A stretch of 6,622 bases of DNA from Thermodesulfovibrionales bacterium (GCA_022865525.1 JALHSV010000013.1:1-6622); one strand, 5' to 3'; shown: positions 1 to 5,974, counted from the stretch's first letter. Notes: generated from the sequence alone by a model not told the origin. A program made the numbers and translations.

Positions 1-479
1 ACCTCATAGATATCCGCATCATCAAAGAAGAAACTCACCGTAGGCGCAGCTTTTGGTTGTTGAGGCACTGCTGGAGGCTGCGGTATGACCGGCGGTTGAG
101 GAACCACGGGTACAACTGCGGGCTGTTTCCCAGGTTCAAGAGGAATTGCCTGTTGAACTGCGGGCTCGGATGGTATCGGAGGCTGCGGCACAATTGGAGG
201 TTGAGGAGTTGTTGGCTGATGGGGCTCAACAAGAGGTTGTTTTACCTCCTGAGGCTGTTGACCGGTAAGCCCCTGTTTTGCCGGTTCAGCAGCGGGTGCT
301 ACCGGGGGTTGTACCTGACCCTGTATCTCTTTTGGTTTCTCTCCGGTATCGTTAGCCTGCTCTTCTTCCGCGACCGGTTCTGTTTCATCAACTGCATCCT
401 GGGGGAAAGCCTGGGGAGTGAAATAAAACGATAGAAAAAATATAAACAGCAGTGAAAGAATAAACGTTCTTCTCTCCAA
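1..479 (-). CDS. gspD: Type II secretion system secretin GspD-like, N-terminal part (runs off left edge)
   Basis: The minus strand is open from a TTG codon at 479-477 to the window edge (159 full codons), so only the N-terminus is present. Residues 1-4 (MERR) form a positive n-region. Residues 5-20 are strongly hydrophobic (TFILSLLFIFFLSFYF), and an export signal with cleavage near PQA (22-24) is likely. Residues 27-60 are acidic and polar. About 60-145 is a Pro/Gln-rich linker with repeated PQPP/QPP units and no predicted fold. The last visible residues, VSFFFDDADIYE (148-159), match the start of the secretin N0 domain, typically written as V-S-x-N-F-x-D-A-D-I. Secretins form the outer-membrane pore of type II secretion. 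No ATG lies nearby, and a GGGAGGAG ribosome-binding site sits 6 nt before the TTG. The secretin call rests on about a dozen residues plus architecture. A PilQ-type secretin or another N0-bearing envelope protein is the main alternative. Confidence 0.75.
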   Translation of the reverse strand, partial: MERRTFILSLLFIFFLSFYFTPQAFPQDAVDETEPVAEEEQANDTGEKPKEIQGQVQPPVAPAAEPAKQGLTGQQPQEVKQPLVEPHQPTTPQPPIVPQPPIPSEPAVQQAIPLEPGKQPAVVPVVPQPPVIPQPPAVPQQPKAAPTVSFFFDDADIYE

Positions 480-485
480 AAATAT

Positions 486-493
486 CTCCTCCC
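486..493 (-). promoter_or_regulatory. Ribosome-binding site of the gspD-like gene
   Basis: Read on the minus strand this is GGGAGGAG, a near-perfect Shine-Dalgarno sequence, 6 nt upstream of the TTG at 479-477. It is what decides for the rare TTG start. The only other in-frame start-like codon nearby (TTG at 509-507) has no such site in front of it. Confidence 0.8.
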
Positions 494-521
494 GAGACTT
501 TATAGACAACTCAATTATGTA

Positions 522-550
522 ACAATAATTAATTATAACTATATTGTCAA
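522..550 (-). promoter_or_regulatory. Candidate sigma70 promoter for the gspD-like gene
   Basis: On the minus strand a perfect -35 box TTGACA (550-545) is followed after 17 nt by TATTGT (527-522), which matches 4 of 6 consensus bases. Transcription would start near 515, leaving a leader of about 35 nt before the TTG start. The region is very AT-rich and holds other -10-like strings, such as TATAAT at 537-532, but that one is only 7 nt from the -35 box. The exact -10 is uncertain. Confidence 0.5.
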
Positions 551-607
551 GTAGAGAGAGCCGATCTTCACAACTTCTTCATAGTGTTCTTGAGAGCAAG
601 GATTTTT

Positions 608-661
608 TAGCCGCAGGCTTCAGCCTGCGTTAATCAGCGCAGCTTGACAGCTGCGGCTGCC
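608..661. repeat. REP-like nested inverted repeat
   Basis: Two perfect hairpins stand side by side: CGCAGGCT/AGCCTGCG (612-619 with 622-629, 2-nt loop) and CGCAGCT/AGCTGCG (638-644 with 649-655, 4-nt loop). The outer ends are also complementary, AGCCGCAG at 609-616 with CTGCGGCT at 651-658, so the block can fold either as two hairpins or as one closed structure. There is no T-run after it, so it does not look like an ordinary terminator. Its architecture and wording resemble the small intergenic REP-type palindromes dispersed in many bacterial genomes. Only one copy is seen here, so its repeated nature is inferred. Confidence 0.6.
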
Positions 662-698
662 ACCAGTTACTGAATGGTTGCAGAAGAGTTTTATCGTC

Positions 699-727
699 TT
701 GAGATATTCCTTATCTCATGCCATAAT
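699..727 (+). promoter_or_regulatory. Strong sigma70-like promoter for gatAB, with a palindrome in the spacer
   Basis: TTGAGA (699-704) and CATAAT (722-727) are separated by exactly 17 nt; each box matches 5 of 6 consensus bases. Transcription would begin around 734, about 40 nt before gatA. A perfect 7-bp inverted repeat TGAGATA/TATCTCA (700-706 and 712-718, 5-nt centre) overlaps the -35 box and spacer, a position where a repressor or activator could bind. The promoter call is good; the operator idea is inference. Confidence 0.65.
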
Positions 728-754
728 GGATAACTTTTTTGATCCGGGAATCTT

Positions 755-760
755 AAGGAG
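755..760 (+). promoter_or_regulatory. Ribosome-binding site of gatA
   Basis: AAGGAG lies 12 nt before GTG 773 and only 3 nt before an in-frame TTG at 764. Neither spacing is ideal. The choice of GTG 773 is made from the protein: it gives 485 residues and puts the catalytic residues at exactly the positions known for Staphylococcus aureus GatA. Confidence 0.55.
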
Positions 761-772
761 AATTTGCACACA

Positions 773-2230
773 GTGGATTTATTCAGACTTTCGATTTCAG
801 AGGTGACGCATCTCCTCAAAACAAAAGAGGTATCTGCTCTGGATGTCATGAACGCCGTCTTTCAGCGAATTGACTCTGTCGAAGACAAGGTCAAAGCCTA
901 TGTCACCCTGACACGGGAAAAGGCCCTGGAGATGGCAGTAAAGGCTCAGAAGGAAATCAATGAAGGGGCACCGGGCAAGATGCTTCTCGGTATTCCTCTT
1001 GCCGTCAAAGACAACATGTGCACAAAAGGCGTCCTGACGACATGTTCGTCCGGAATGCTTTCCAATTTTATTCCCCCCTATGAAAGCACCGTCACATCAA
1101 GTCTCGCTGAACACGGATATGTCCTCATCGGGAAAACAAATATGGATGAATTTGCTATGGGTTCATCAACAGAAAATTCAGGGTTCCATGTAACAAGAAA
1201 CCCCTGGAACCTCGAAAGGATCCCGGGAGGGTCAAGCGGAGGTTCTGCCTCAGCAGTTGCAGCCGATGAATGTATCGCTGCGCTTGGATCTGATACAGGG
1301 GGATCGATCAGGCAACCAGCTGCACTCTGCGGAGTTGTTGGAATGAAACCAACCTACGGGAGAGTTTCACGGTACGGCCTTGTTGCCTTTGCATCTTCAC
1401 TTGATCAGATAGGTACCCTGACAAAGAATGTACAGGATGCTGCAATCTTAATGAATGTCATCTCCGGTCATGATCCCTATGATTCCACGTCCGCCCCTTT
1501 GACTGTACCTGATCTTACCGGAGTGCTTGATAAAGACATAAAAGGAATAAAGCTCGGCATTCCAAAGGAATATTTCATTGAAGGTATTGATAAAGAAATT
1601 GAAGCCGCTGTATACGCAGCTATTAAAAACCTTGAAGGCCTTGGAGCAACCCCCGTTGAGGTATCGCTGCCTCATACGGAATATGCGATTGCGGCTTATT
1701 ACATTCTTGCGACGTCAGAGGCTTCATCAAACCTTGCTCGGTACGATGGAGTGAAATACGGACTCAGGGCTGAAGGCAAGGACCTCATGGATATGTACCT
1801 GAATACACGGGCACGCGGGTTTGGTTCTGAGGTCAAGAGGAGAATCATGCTGGGCACATATACATTATCTTCCGGCTATTACGAGGCATATTATAAAAAA
1901 GCCCAGCAGGTAAGGACTCTGATCAAGCAGGATTTTGAGGATGTCTTCAAGCATGTTGACCTTCTGGTGACGCCCACTACACCAACTGCTGCATTTAAGA
2001 TCGGCGAAAAGACCGCTGATCCGCTCCAGATGTATCTGTCTGATATTTTCACGATTTCCGTCAATCTGGCCGGATTGCCTGCAATCTCTGTGCCCTGCGG
2101 GTTCACGGCGGATAATCTGCCGATAGGGCTGCAATGTATCGGCAAGCATTTTGATGAAGAAACGATTATCAAGGTCGCCCATGCCTATGAACAGAGCACC
2201 GACTGGCACAGGAGGAAACCTGTCCTGTGA
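773..2230 (+). CDS. gatA: Glutamyl-tRNA(Gln)/aspartyl-tRNA(Asn) amidotransferase subunit A
   Basis: GatA is the glutaminase subunit of GatCAB. It hydrolyses glutamine and passes the ammonia to GatB, which amidates misacylated Glu-tRNA(Gln) and/or Asp-tRNA(Asn) in the cytoplasm. The 485-residue product carries the complete amidase signature. The Ser-cisSer-Lys triad is visible: Lys79 in AVKDNMCTKG, Ser154 in GGSSGGSAS, and the nucleophile Ser178 in GSDTGGSIRQPA. These numbers assume the GTG at 773 and coincide with the known S. aureus triad. An in-frame TTG at 764 would add three residues and is the alternative start. The C-terminus shows the family's ISVNLAGLPAISVPCG segment and ends normally. 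The stop overlaps gatB by 4 nt (GTGA), so the two genes are almost certainly co-translated. A strong promoter lies upstream. The gene is intact. Confidence 0.97.
   Translation: MDLFRLSISEVTHLLKTKEVSALDVMNAVFQRIDSVEDKVKAYVTLTREKALEMAVKAQKEINEGAPGKMLLGIPLAVKDNMCTKGVLTTCSSGMLSNFIPPYESTVTSSLAEHGYVLIGKTNMDEFAMGSSTENSGFHVTRNPWNLERIPGGSSGGSASAVAADECIAALGSDTGGSIRQPAALCGVVGMKPTYGRVSRYGLVAFASSLDQIGTLTKNVQDAAILMNVISGHDPYDSTSAPLTVPDLTGVLDKDIKGIKLGIPKEYFIEGIDKEIEAAVYAAIKNLEGLGATPVEVSLPHTEYAIAAYYILATSEASSNLARYDGVKYGLRAEGKDLMDMYLNTRARGFGSEVKRRIMLGTYTLSSGYYEAYYKKAQQVRTLIKQDFEDVFKHVDLLVTPTTPTAAFKIGEKTADPLQMYLSDIFTISVNLAGLPAISVPCGFTADNLPIGLQCIGKHFDEETIIKVAHAYEQSTDWHRRKPVL
2211..2215 (+). promoter_or_regulatory. 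Ribosome-binding site of gatB inside the end of gatA
   Basis: GGAGG lies within the last codons of gatA, 11 nt before the GTG start of gatB at 2227. The GTG overlaps the gatA stop as GTGA. The long spacing and overlap suggest that initiation on gatB uses ribosomes terminating on gatA. Confidence 0.6.
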
Positions 2231-3657
2231 AATATGAAGTGGTAATCGGCCTTGAAGTTCACGCACAGATGCTCACGGACACAAAGATATTCTGTGGCTG
2301 CTCAACAAAATTCGGCTCTGAACCCAACACGCAGACTTGCCCCGTGTGTATCGGAATGCCCGGCGTACTTCCTGTCCTGAACAAAAAAGCTCTCCAGTTT
2401 GCAATAAAGACAGGACTTGCCACTGATTGCAGAATTTCTTCTTTCAGCAGGTTCGCACGGAAGAACTATTTTTATCCCGATCTTCCAAAAGGCTATCAGA
2501 TAAGTCAGTATGAACTCCCTGTCTGCGAGCATGGATGTATTGGCATCATCGTTGACGGAAACGTAAAGAAAATAGGCATTACGAGAATCCACATGGAAGA
2601 GGATGCGGGCAAGAATATCCATGAAGGAGCAGGGACTTACAGTTTTGTGGATCTGAACAGGGCCGGAGTGCCGCTCATGGAGATTGTTTCTGAACCGGAT
2701 ATCAGAAGTCCTCAGGAAGCAGTTGAATATATGAAAAAACTCAGGGCCATACTCAGATATCTTGGAGTTTGTGATGGGAACATGGAGCAGGGTTCGCTCA
2801 GGTGTGACGCAAATATTTCGGTTAGACTAATTAACCAAACCGAATTTGGGACAAGGACAGAGCTCAAGAATATCAACTCTTTCAGGTTTGTCGAAAAAGC
2901 CCTTGAATATGAAATAAAGCGCCAGATAAAAGTAATCGAAAGCGGCGGCCGGATTGTTCAGGAAACAAGACTGTGGGATCCGAACAGGGGTATAACAGAA
3001 TCGATGCGGGGGAAAGAAGAAGCACATGATTACCGGTATTTCCCGGAACCTGACCTTGTACCGATTGTTGTTGAAAAAGAATGGATCGATGAAATCAAAG
3101 CATCCCTGCCTGAACTTCCGGATATAAAAAGGGACCGTTTCGTTACAGAATATGGTCTGCCCGAAACCGATGCCGACCTGCTCGTATCCGAAAAACCTTT
3201 AGCTGATTGGTATGAAGAGGCGGTAAAGCTCGGCGGCCAGCCAAAATCCGTTGCGAACTGGATTATGGGTGATCTCATGAGACTATTAAATGCAGACAAT
3301 AAAATTATTGAGGATTGTTCTTTGAAACCGAACCAGCTTGTTGATATGTTGAGACTGATGGATAATGGGACGATCAGCGGGAAGATAGCCAAATCGGTCT
3401 TTGAAGAAATGTACACAACCGGTAAAGACCCGGAGGGCATTGTAAAGGAAAAAGGTCTTGTGCAGATTAGTGATTCAGGTGAAATTGAGAAGGCTGTTGA
3501 TGACGTTATATCAAAATACCTGAAAGAGGCAGAACGTTACAGGGCTGGCGAGGAGAAACTCATGGGATTCTTTGTCGGGCAGGTCATGAAGGTGACAAAA
3601 GGCAAGGCAAACCCTCAGATGGTCAACGAGTTACTGAAGCAAAAGCTTTCTTCGTAA
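2227..3657 (+). CDS. gatB: Glutamyl-tRNA(Gln)/aspartyl-tRNA(Asn) amidotransferase subunit B
   Basis: GatB is the tRNA-binding and kinase/amidotransferase subunit of GatCAB: it activates the Glu or Asp carboxylate on tRNA with ATP and amidates it with ammonia from GatA. The 476-residue length is normal. The N-terminal cradle domain (about 1-290) opens with YEVVIGLEVHAQ. It has four cysteines in a C-x-C-x12-C-x2-C arrangement (Cys23, 25, 38, 41), the known zinc site. It also has the family signature VDLNRAGVPLMEI (141-153) and DYRYFPEPDL (268-277). A helical linker leads to the YqeY-like tRNA-binding tail (about 330-476), with SVANWIMGDLMRLLN and, near the end, GFFVGQVMKVTKGKANP. The GTG start fits the family N-terminus. 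The gene overlaps gatA by 4 nt. gatC is absent here and must be encoded elsewhere if the complex is complete. Confidence 0.98.
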   Translation: MKYEVVIGLEVHAQMLTDTKIFCGCSTKFGSEPNTQTCPVCIGMPGVLPVLNKKALQFAIKTGLATDCRISSFSRFARKNYFYPDLPKGYQISQYELPVCEHGCIGIIVDGNVKKIGITRIHMEEDAGKNIHEGAGTYSFVDLNRAGVPLMEIVSEPDIRSPQEAVEYMKKLRAILRYLGVCDGNMEQGSLRCDANISVRLINQTEFGTRTELKNINSFRFVEKALEYEIKRQIKVIESGGRIVQETRLWDPNRGITESMRGKEEAHDYRYFPEPDLVPIVVEKEWIDEIKASLPELPDIKRDRFVTEYGLPETDADLLVSEKPLADWYEEAVKLGGQPKSVANWIMGDLMRLLNADNKIIEDCSLKPNQLVDMLRLMDNGTISGKIAKSVFEEMYTTGKDPEGIVKEKGLVQISDSGEIEKAVDDVISKYLKEAERYRAGEEKLMGFFVGQVMKVTKGKANPQMVNELLKQKLSS

Positions 3658-3664
3658 GCTTGAT

Positions 3665-3695
3665 TTTACTGCTACCTTTTCATTCATGGTAAAAT
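3665..3695 (+). promoter_or_regulatory. Candidate promoter for tRNA-Ser and SRP RNA
   Basis: An extended -10 element, TGG followed by TAAAAT (3687-3695), lies 15 nt before the tRNA. A -35-like TTTACT (3665-3670, 4 of 6 matches) precedes the TAAAAT box with a 19-nt spacer, which is long; the extended -10 could compensate. Transcription would start near 3702. There is no clear terminator after gatB, so read-through from gatAB is also possible. Confidence 0.45.
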
Positions 3696-3710
3696 ACGAA
3701 GCAACGGAAT

Positions 3711-3801
3711 GGAGAGATGTCCGAGCGGCCGAAGGAGCACGACTGGAAATCGTGTGTACGCTAATCCCGTACCGTGGGTTCAAATCCCACTCTCTCCGCC
3801 A
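3711..3801 (+). tRNA. tRNA-Ser (anticodon GGA), CCA encoded
   Basis: This is a complete class II tRNA. The acceptor stem GGAGAGA (3711-3717) pairs perfectly with TCTCTCC (3791-3797), followed by discriminator G and an encoded CCA (3799-3801). The anticodon stem CACGA/TCGTG (3738-3742, 3750-3754) carries loop CTGGAAA with anticodon GGA at 3745-3747, reading UCC and UCU serine codons. The long variable arm typical of tRNA-Ser has stem GTACG/CGTAC (3756-3760, 3768-3772). The T arm is GTGGG/CCCAC with loop TTCAAAT (3779-3785). A tRNA-Ser just before the SRP RNA and dnaX is a known arrangement, seen for example in Bacillus subtilis. Confidence 0.97.
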
Positions 3802-3805
3802 TATT

Positions 3806-3932
3806 GTCTTTCTCCAGCCTGGGAACGGCCCTTCGCAGCAGGTGGATGTGAACCCCGTCAGATCCGGAAGGAAGCAGCGGTAAGCGTTTTTCCTGGGTGC
3901 CGGAGGTAGCCGCTCTCAGGCTGGAGAAAGAC
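3806..3932 (+). ncRNA. ffs: Small bacterial signal recognition particle RNA (4.5S type)
   Basis: This RNA binds the Ffh protein to form the signal recognition particle, which delivers ribosomes making membrane proteins to the FtsY receptor. The diagnostic apical helix is present: GTCAGATCCGGAAGGAAGCAGC at 3857-3878, with the GGAA tetraloop at 3866-3869 closed by CC/GG. The asymmetric internal-loop bases of the Ffh site follow it, and the conserved return strand carries TGCCGGAGGTAGCCGC at 3898-3913. The ends form a perfect 16-bp helix: GTCTTTCTCCAGCCTG (3806-3821) pairs with CAGGCTGGAGAAAGAC (3917-3932). The total of about 127 nt fits the small class without an Alu domain. The exact mature ends are unknown. 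The gene starts 4 nt after the tRNA CCA end. No T-run terminator is visible directly after it. Confidence 0.95.
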
Positions 3933-3949
3933 AGGAAACCACAAGTCAT

Positions 3950-3957
3950 AAGGAGAT
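3950..3957 (+). promoter_or_regulatory. Orphan Shine-Dalgarno-like sequence before the first repeat copy
   Basis: AAGGAGAT would be an excellent ribosome-binding site, but no ATG, GTG or TTG stands at a usable distance opening a real frame. It lies about 15 nt upstream of the palindromic repeat, while the dnaX start beyond the repeat lacks a good site of its own. It could be the former dnaX site cut off by insertion of the repeat. A chance purine run is the alternative. Confidence 0.3.
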
Positions 3958-3972
3958 CAATATTTTAGATTG

Positions 3973-4047
3973 GTAATCCCTCCTCACCTCCCTTTAGAAC
4001 AGGGAGGAAAGTCCCCTCTTTCTTAAAGAGGGGTTAGGGGAGATTAC
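3973..4047. repeat. Palindromic interspersed repeat (MITE-like), copy 1
   Basis: A roughly 75-nt imperfect palindrome lies between the SRP RNA and dnaX. The outer arms GTAATCCCTCC (3973-3983) and GGGGAGATTAC (4037-4047) pair at 9 of 11 positions. Inside are hairpins CCTCCCT/AGGGAGG (3987-3993, 4001-4007) and CCCCTCTTT/AAAGAGGGG (4013-4021, 4025-4033, 3-nt loop). A closely similar copy in the same orientation occurs at 5848-5924. It encodes no protein. It ends 32 nt before the dnaX start. Absence of a T-run argues against a classical terminator, though in RNA it would fold strongly. Confidence 0.85.
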
Positions 4048-4079
4048 TAATTTTGAACTAATAACAGGCAACTACTGCT

Positions 4080-5756
4080 ATGAGCTACTTAGTTTTAGCA
4101 AGAAAATGGAGGCCCCAGGGGTTTGATGACCTCATCGGCCAGGAACCTATAACCCGCGTCCTGAAAAATGCTATCGACCAGGGGAAGATTGCCCATGCGT
4201 ATCTCTTCTCCGGTCCGCGGGGAGTCGGAAAAACCTCTACAGCCCGCATCCTCGCCAAGGCATTGAACTGCCAGGCTGGCCCGACATCTTCTCCATGCGG
4301 CTCGTGTTCCTTCTGCACCTCAATAACAGACGGCTCCTCAGTGGATGTCATGGAAATTGACGGTGCATCGAATAACAGCGTCAATGATATCCGGGACCTG
4401 AGAGAACGGGTCAAATATGTCCCTTCAGGGGGCAGATATAAAGTTTACATTATCGACGAAACACATATGCTGTCCGACGCAGCATTTAATGCCCTGCTCA
4501 AAACCCTTGAGGAACCACCTCCACATGTCGTCTTTGTTCTTGCCACAACAGCCCCGAGGAAGATTCCTTCCACTGTCCTGTCCCGGTGCCAGCATCTTCC
4601 TTTCAGGAGGATATCCAGTCTCATGATAAAAGACCGGCTGAGAAAAATATCCACAGAGGAAAGCATCAGTATCTCAGGCCCGGCACTCGAGATAATTGCA
4701 CGGGCGGCTGACGGAAGCCTTCGCGATTCACTCACCATCCTCGATCAGATTTCATCATTTTCATCAGATATCAGTGAAACCGATGTGAAAGATCTGCTCG
4801 GCATAACAGATTTCAGCCTTCTCTCTCAGCTCGCTGCCTCACTTATTGAGGGCAAAAGGGAAGAGATTCTGAAAATCACGGCTGAACTCGCGGAAAAGGG
4901 CACCGATATACGATCTTTCATCCGTGAACTTATTCAGTTCTTCCGGGACATGCTCGTGCTGAGTATTGTAAAGAAGCCTGACGAAATGCTCGATCTGGGG
5001 AAAGAAGATCTGGCCATCATGCAGAACATCCTGCTGAGGACATCAGAAGACCATCTCACCCTGCTGCTTTCAGAATTATTGCGGGCAGAGCTCGATGTCA
5101 GAAACGCCTCGTCCCCGCGTCTTGCACTTGAAATGTCCCTTTTGAAGGCAAGTTTTTTGCGTGACATGAAGCCGCTCAGGGAAGTGATAGAAAATTTGGA
5201 GAAATATATCAAGCTTGTTCCGGATTCAGGAGATGCGGATACCGAAAAAATCTCCCCTGCTATCACGCACGATGCCGCACCGGGAAACCGCGGATCTGAA
5301 AGAGAATCCTCTGCAAAGCTTTCACAGGATCAGGAAGAGGAATTCGGTTCACTGTCTGCAACAGTCAGTGAGGAACCGCCGGTCTCTGCTTCAGAGGGAC
5401 AGACAATTACCGATGAAATCCGGGAAAGGGCTCTCAGGAAAATGGCCCATCCACTGCAATCTAAACTCTCAAATGCGAGCTTCAAGCTTGATGGAGATAC
5501 GCTCATTCTCACCCTGAACGGAGGGGACTCGGTATTTTCAGATTCTCTGAGAAAGAATGGAGAATTGATAGCTCAAATTTTCTCAGAAGAACTCGGAAAC
5601 GCCGTCAATTTGGAGGTCGTAACAGCAAAGAAAAAGGTTGTTCGCAGGAAAGATCTGAAAGAAGAAGTTATGGCTGATTCCGCCATTCAGGAGGTGCTTG
5701 AACTCTTTGACGGCAGGATTGTAGATGTAATGCCGATAAAGAAACAGACAGAGTAG
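4080..5756 (+). CDS. dnaX: DNA polymerase III clamp-loader subunit tau/gamma
   Basis: DnaX is the ATPase motor of the clamp loader, which places the beta sliding clamp on primed DNA; tau also links the polymerase to the helicase. The 558-residue product begins with the family N-terminus (LARKWRPQGFDDLIGQ). It carries Walker A GPRGVGKT (45-52) and a zinc module with Cys64, 73, 76 and 79. Walker B is VYIIDETHM (122-130), the SRC arginine-finger motif is at 168-170, and sensor 2 is GSLRD (212-216). Domain III follows to about 380. A polar, poorly conserved linker (about 385-445) then leads to a C-terminal domain of about 110 residues. No strong ribosome-binding site precedes the ATG, only a weak CAGG about 12 nt away, although no better start exists. 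The neighbours (SRP RNA before, ybaB after) support the call. A possible slippage site is discussed in the findings. Confidence 0.98.
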   Translation: MSYLVLARKWRPQGFDDLIGQEPITRVLKNAIDQGKIAHAYLFSGPRGVGKTSTARILAKALNCQAGPTSSPCGSCSFCTSITDGSSVDVMEIDGASNNSVNDIRDLRERVKYVPSGGRYKVYIIDETHMLSDAAFNALLKTLEEPPPHVVFVLATTAPRKIPSTVLSRCQHLPFRRISSLMIKDRLRKISTEESISISGPALEIIARAADGSLRDSLTILDQISSFSSDISETDVKDLLGITDFSLLSQLAASLIEGKREEILKITAELAEKGTDIRSFIRELIQFFRDMLVLSIVKKPDEMLDLGKEDLAIMQNILLRTSEDHLTLLLSELLRAELDVRNASSPRLALEMSLLKASFLRDMKPLREVIENLEKYIKLVPDSGDADTEKISPAITHDAAPGNRGSERESSAKLSQDQEEEFGSLSATVSEEPPVSASEGQTITDEIRERALRKMAHPLQSKLSNASFKLDGDTLILTLNGGDSVFSDSLRKNGELIAQIFSEELGNAVNLEVVTAKKKVVRRKDLKEEVMADSAIQEVLELFDGRIVDVMPIKKQTE

Positions 5757-5847
5757 CATTGGATATGAATCTATACAAGATAAACCTATATCCCGCAAAA
5801 CAATGTACACATTACAGGCTTATAATAATAGTAAAAAATATCTATAT

Positions 5848-5924
5848 AAAATCCCTCCTTTCCTCCCTTTACCAAAGGGAGGAATAATCCCCCTCTTTGG
5901 TAAAGAGGGGTAAGGGGAGATTTT
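5848..5924. repeat. Palindromic interspersed repeat (MITE-like), copy 2
   Basis: This is the second copy of the element at 3973-4047, in the same orientation, between dnaX and ybaB. The outer arms AAAATCCCTCC (5848-5858) and GGGGAGATTTT (5914-5924) pair at 9 of 11 positions. The inner hairpins are cleaner than in copy 1: CCTCCCTTT/AAAGGGAGG (5862-5870, 5874-5882) and CCCCTCTTT/AAAGAGGGG (5890-5898, 5902-5910). The two loops, ACC and GGT, are themselves complementary, so the whole element can also close into one long hairpin. The preceding stretch, 5757-5847, is AT-rich and holds no gene. TATAAT occurs at 5821-5826 but without a matching -35 box. Confidence 0.85.
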
Positions 5925-5964
5925 CTGATAAATGGCTAATCACTTATGAGAAACTTTATAAAAC

Positions 5965-5969
5965 GGAGG
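5965..5969 (+). promoter_or_regulatory. Ribosome-binding site of ybaB
   Basis: GGAGG is followed by two adjacent in-frame ATG codons at 5972 and 5975. Spacing is 2 nt to the first and 5 nt to the second, so 5975 is favoured. Longer readings of the frame back to about 5897 would translate the palindromic repeat and are not credible. Confidence 0.75.
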
Positions 5970-5974
5970 ATATG

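Noticed and set aside
57..434. Plus-strand open frame of 125 codons
   Set aside because: It is antisense to the Pro/Gln-rich secretin N-terminus; its Arg/Leu/Trp-rich composition is the mirror of that repeat, and it has no ribosome-binding site.
3643..3670. Hairpin AAGCTT/AAGCTT at the end of gatB followed by TTTT as a terminator
   Set aside because: The stem is only 6 bp with two G-C pairs, overlaps the stop codon, and the T-run is short and offset; too weak to call.
3686..3909. Two plus-strand short frames across tRNA-Ser and SRP RNA
   Set aside because: They lie wholly over two structured RNA genes and have no family resemblance or ribosome-binding site.
3761..3949. Minus-strand frame with ending RVGFEPTVRD
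   Set aside because: This is the well-known false protein produced by reading the opposite strand of a tRNA gene; it also covers the SRP RNA.
5620..5640. AAAGAAAAAGG in dnaX as a programmed frameshift site
   Set aside because: In the reading frame it is GCA AAG AAA AAG, not a canonical slippery heptamer, and it lies too near the C-terminus to produce a gamma-like form.
5897..5974. N-terminal extension of ybaB
   Set aside because: It would translate part of the palindromic repeat; the good GGAGG site and the family N-terminus place the start at 5975 (or 5972).
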